DNA of 64,000 bases, taken from CAVQJU01 sp963729215. GTDB lineage: Bacteria > Acidobacteriota > Vicinamibacteria > Vicinamibacterales > CAVVIG01. Under the pieces are notes generated by a model, which was given only the letters and a program-made list of their open reading frames with translations, did not search any database and was not told the DNA's origin. Below are positions 63,430-64,000 of the stretch, piece after piece (the first letter of the stretch is position 1; each line of letters starts with the position of its first letter). The stretch spans positions 124,001-188,000 of the forward strand of contig CAVSND010000016.1 in assembly GCA_963729215.1 (NCBI GenBank). The letters run 5' to 3'. The translations under genes were made by a program, and so were the position numbers.

Positions 63430-63470
63430 CCATGACTAGACGACCAGATGACCAAACGACGAAATGACCT
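63430..63470. repeat. GGTCATCT-type 8-mer repeat at the hpnD 3' end
   Basis: On the minus strand GGTCATTTCGTCGT, TTGGTCATCTGGTCGTC and TAGTCATGG form degenerate copies of GGTCATCT covering the last codons of hpnD and the short gap to hpnE. The first copy family is at 1344-1432 behind mutS2. Both copies have the same orientation relative to the upstream gene. Confidence 0.7.
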
Positions 63471-64000
63471 GCCTGAGCGCGATGTAAGCCTGCATCGGCC
63501 GGCGGACGCGGACGCGGCCCTTGAACACATCGTATCCGCTCCGTTCGATGCGCAGGAGCGTTTCAAAGTACACGGCGCGCATGATTTCGGCTGCCGCCAG
63601 CCGCCGGCGATCTTCGTCCGGTCGCGCGAGAATCGCGCGCTGGTAAAAATCGCGGGCGCGGCCGCACTCGAACGCCAGCAGGCGGCGGACCGGGTCAGTC
63701 ACCGCTCCGGCGGCCAGGTCGTCCACGGTACAGCCGTGGGCGGACAAGTCCTCGAGCGGCAGATACACGCGGCCTCTGGCGAGATCGTCGGGAATGTCGC
63801 GGAGGATATTCGTCAGCTGCAGGGCGACGCCGAGGTTGACGGCGTACTCGCGGGCACGGTCGCTCCGGCACCCGAAAATCCTGATGCAGATGAGACCAAC
63901 CGCGGAGGCGACGCGCCGGCAATATTCGTAGAGGTCGGTGAAGGTGCCGTACCGGGTCGTATCGAGGTCCATCGCCACGCCGTCGATGACGTCCTCGAAC
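63436..64000 (-). CDS. hpnD: Presqualene diphosphate synthase HpnD, 5'-truncated by the window
   Basis: Condenses farnesyl diphosphate units to presqualene diphosphate at the start of hopanoid synthesis. The frame is open to the window end, so the N-terminal part is missing. Visible motifs are DVIDGVAMDLDTTRY, YCRRVASAVGLICIRIFG, and the second aspartate-rich motif LGVALQLTNILRDIPDDLARGRVYLP. The C-terminus ends SSFGHLVV, encoded inside the GGTCATCT repeat and resembling the tail of MutS2 at the other end of the window. Confidence 0.92.
   Translation of the reverse strand, partial: FEDVIDGVAMDLDTTRYGTFTDLYEYCRRVASAVGLICIRIFGCRSDRAREYAVNLGVALQLTNILRDIPDDLARGRVYLPLEDLSAHGCTVDDLAAGAVTDPVRRLLAFECGRARDFYQRAILARPDEDRRRLAAAEIMRAVYFETLLRIERSGYDVFKGRVRVRRPMQAYIALRQVISSFGHLVV

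Overview
The window is 64 kb of GC-rich bacterial chromosome. It is densely coded, mostly with housekeeping genes, and shows no insertion sequence, prophage, integrase, CRISPR array or plasmid feature. The organism is inferred to be a Gram-negative, outer-membrane-bearing bacterium: there is an outer-membrane beta-barrel protein, a LolA-like factor and a lipoprotein, and MurE carries the DNPR motif of meso-diaminopimelate ligases. Hopanoid-pathway genes (hpnD, hpnE), the style of RpoD and the gene mixture suggest Acidobacteriota, perhaps Vicinamibacteria. That placement is recollection of family style, not a computed result.

Layout. 1-5 kb, plus strand: the 3' part of mutS2, then dnaG and rpoD, a CAT-anticodon tRNA and a strong terminator. 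5.2-8.3 kb: a zinc-ribbon coiled-coil protein, ribonuclease HI, a frame-broken pgeF, acpS and a small SpoVG-like protein. 8.3-27 kb, minus strand: a B12-binding radical SAM protein and a complete division and cell-wall (dcw) cluster read in the order mraZ, rsmH, ftsL, ftsI, murE, murF, mraY, murD, ftsW, murG, murC, ftsQ, ftsA, ftsZ. A consensus sigma-70 promoter and a three-box MraZ operator precede mraZ. 27-35 kb, plus strand: ychF, then a tightly coupled run of four glycosyltransferases, two SDR sugar enzymes and a sugar aminotransferase, probably making a surface glycan. 34.8-38.5 kb: an STN-domain protein, a YqeY-like protein, murJ and a rhomboid protease. 38.5-42 kb: a cupin and a divergent fused 2-oxoacid dehydrogenase E1, then an exported beta-propeller. 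42-51 kb: fatty-acid beta-oxidation genes (FadN-type, thiolase, acyl-CoA dehydrogenase) with two alpha/beta hydrolases, a DUF1684 lipoprotein, a HAD phosphatase and a SirB1-type protein. 51-58.5 kb, minus strand: an ABC exporter, a LolA-like protein, an outer-membrane protein, an M20 peptidase and an endonuclease III-like protein, behind a promoter with a palindromic operator. 58.5-64 kb: def and a NUDIX gene sharing one bidirectional -10 element, a class I aldolase, thiI, hpnE and partial hpnD.

Three things run across the window. Four conserved minus-strand genes (pgeF, ftsI, an ABC permease, thiI) carry six frame breaks, and every one is repaired by removing one base. This looks like assembly or read insertion error more than gene decay. 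Short 8-9 bp tandem repeats sit at gene boundaries and sometimes run into the 3' end of coding regions. Several genes have a -10-like hexamer exactly 9 nt before the start codon, implying near-leaderless mRNAs. No undescribed defence or mobile system was found; the best candidates for novelty are the regulatory architectures, the boundary repeats and the ABC/LolA/outer-membrane operon.
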